In this document: piece by piece, positions 5,201-5,222 of the stretch | Numbering within the stretch: position 1 is the stretch's first letter | How the letters are laid out: the number at the start of each line of letters is the position of its first letter | Source of the DNA: Chloroflexota bacterium | GTDB lineage: Bacteria > Chloroflexota > Anaerolineae > Caldilineales > Caldilineaceae | Direction: 5' to 3' | DNA length: 5,222 bases | Assembly: GCA_003577365.1 (NCBI GenBank) | Contig: QEUY01000411.1 | Location: forward strand, 1-5,222 | Notes under the pieces: generated by a model | What the model was told of the DNA's origin: nothing | The model's input: the letters and a program-made list of their open reading frames with translations, nothing else | Database searches by the model: none | Position numbers and translations under genes: made by a program

Positions 5201-5222
5201 GAGCAATGAATTGAATAAATGA

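Noticed and set aside
4415..5209. A 264-codon open frame on the plus strand opposite the transpeptidase
   Set aside because: It mirrors the transpeptidase gene almost end to end and shows no family motif. The minus-strand reading has a signal peptide and an intact SHGC active site.
1..5222. A defence island or new multi-gene system joining the nuclease-fold hydrolase, RarA fusion, toxin-antitoxin and transpeptidase
   Set aside because: Apart from the toxin-antitoxin pair, the genes look like ordinary chromosomal genes with separate signals (a terminator and a palindrome between them). Nothing in the sequence ties them to one function.
1..5222. CRISPR arrays, tRNA or rRNA genes, insertion sequences
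   Set aside because: I saw no regularly spaced repeats, cloverleaf-like segments, transposase motifs or terminal inverted repeats with target duplications. The one large palindrome has no spacer series.

Overview
The window reads as a piece of a GC-rich (about 65-75% outside the toxin-antitoxin genes) bacterial chromosome. All six genes I can support lie on the minus strand. The organism is probably a member of Chloroflexota, perhaps Anaerolineae or a related class. This placement is inference: it rests on a RarA fused to a methyltransferase-like domain, an exported YkuD-type L,D-transpeptidase, and intergenic repeats of the 'ACCGCGGAGG...' and 'GGGAGTAGGGAGT' kinds. There is no rRNA or other marker to confirm it, and cyanobacteria also carry RarA fusions of this general kind.

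In the direction of transcription (from high to low coordinates) the layout is as follows. (1) 5185-4409: an exported L,D-transpeptidase with its own strong ribosome-binding site, followed by a GC-rich hairpin with a T run that looks like an intrinsic terminator. (2) 4356-3484: a cytosolic endonuclease/exonuclease/phosphatase-fold hydrolase, followed 3 bp later by a 39-bp perfect palindrome. (3) About 120 bp of non-coding DNA (3362-3483) with the palindrome, a G-rich direct-repeat tract and a possible rarA promoter. (4) 3361-1127: RarA (AAA+ clamp-loader-like ATPase of replication-fork maintenance) with a C-terminal SAM-methyltransferase-like domain. (5) 1113-916 and 910-512: a small ribbon-helix-helix-like antitoxin and a Doc/Fic-family toxin. 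(6) 478-1: the N-terminal part of a 6-phosphogluconate-dehydrogenase-like NAD(P) oxidoreductase that runs off the window.

The transpeptidase, hydrolase, RarA and dehydrogenase look like ordinary chromosomal genes with no obvious shared pathway. The toxin-antitoxin pair is the accessory element. Its toxin gene is about 48% GC by hand count, against about 70% or more in sampled flanks, and the pair sits tightly between rarA and the dehydrogenase. The antitoxin's Shine-Dalgarno sequence begins directly after the rarA stop codon. The toxin carries a perfect 15-bp in-frame tandem duplication just before its catalytic Fic motif, which is the most specific oddity in the window. I see no evidence for a wholly new multi-gene system here.
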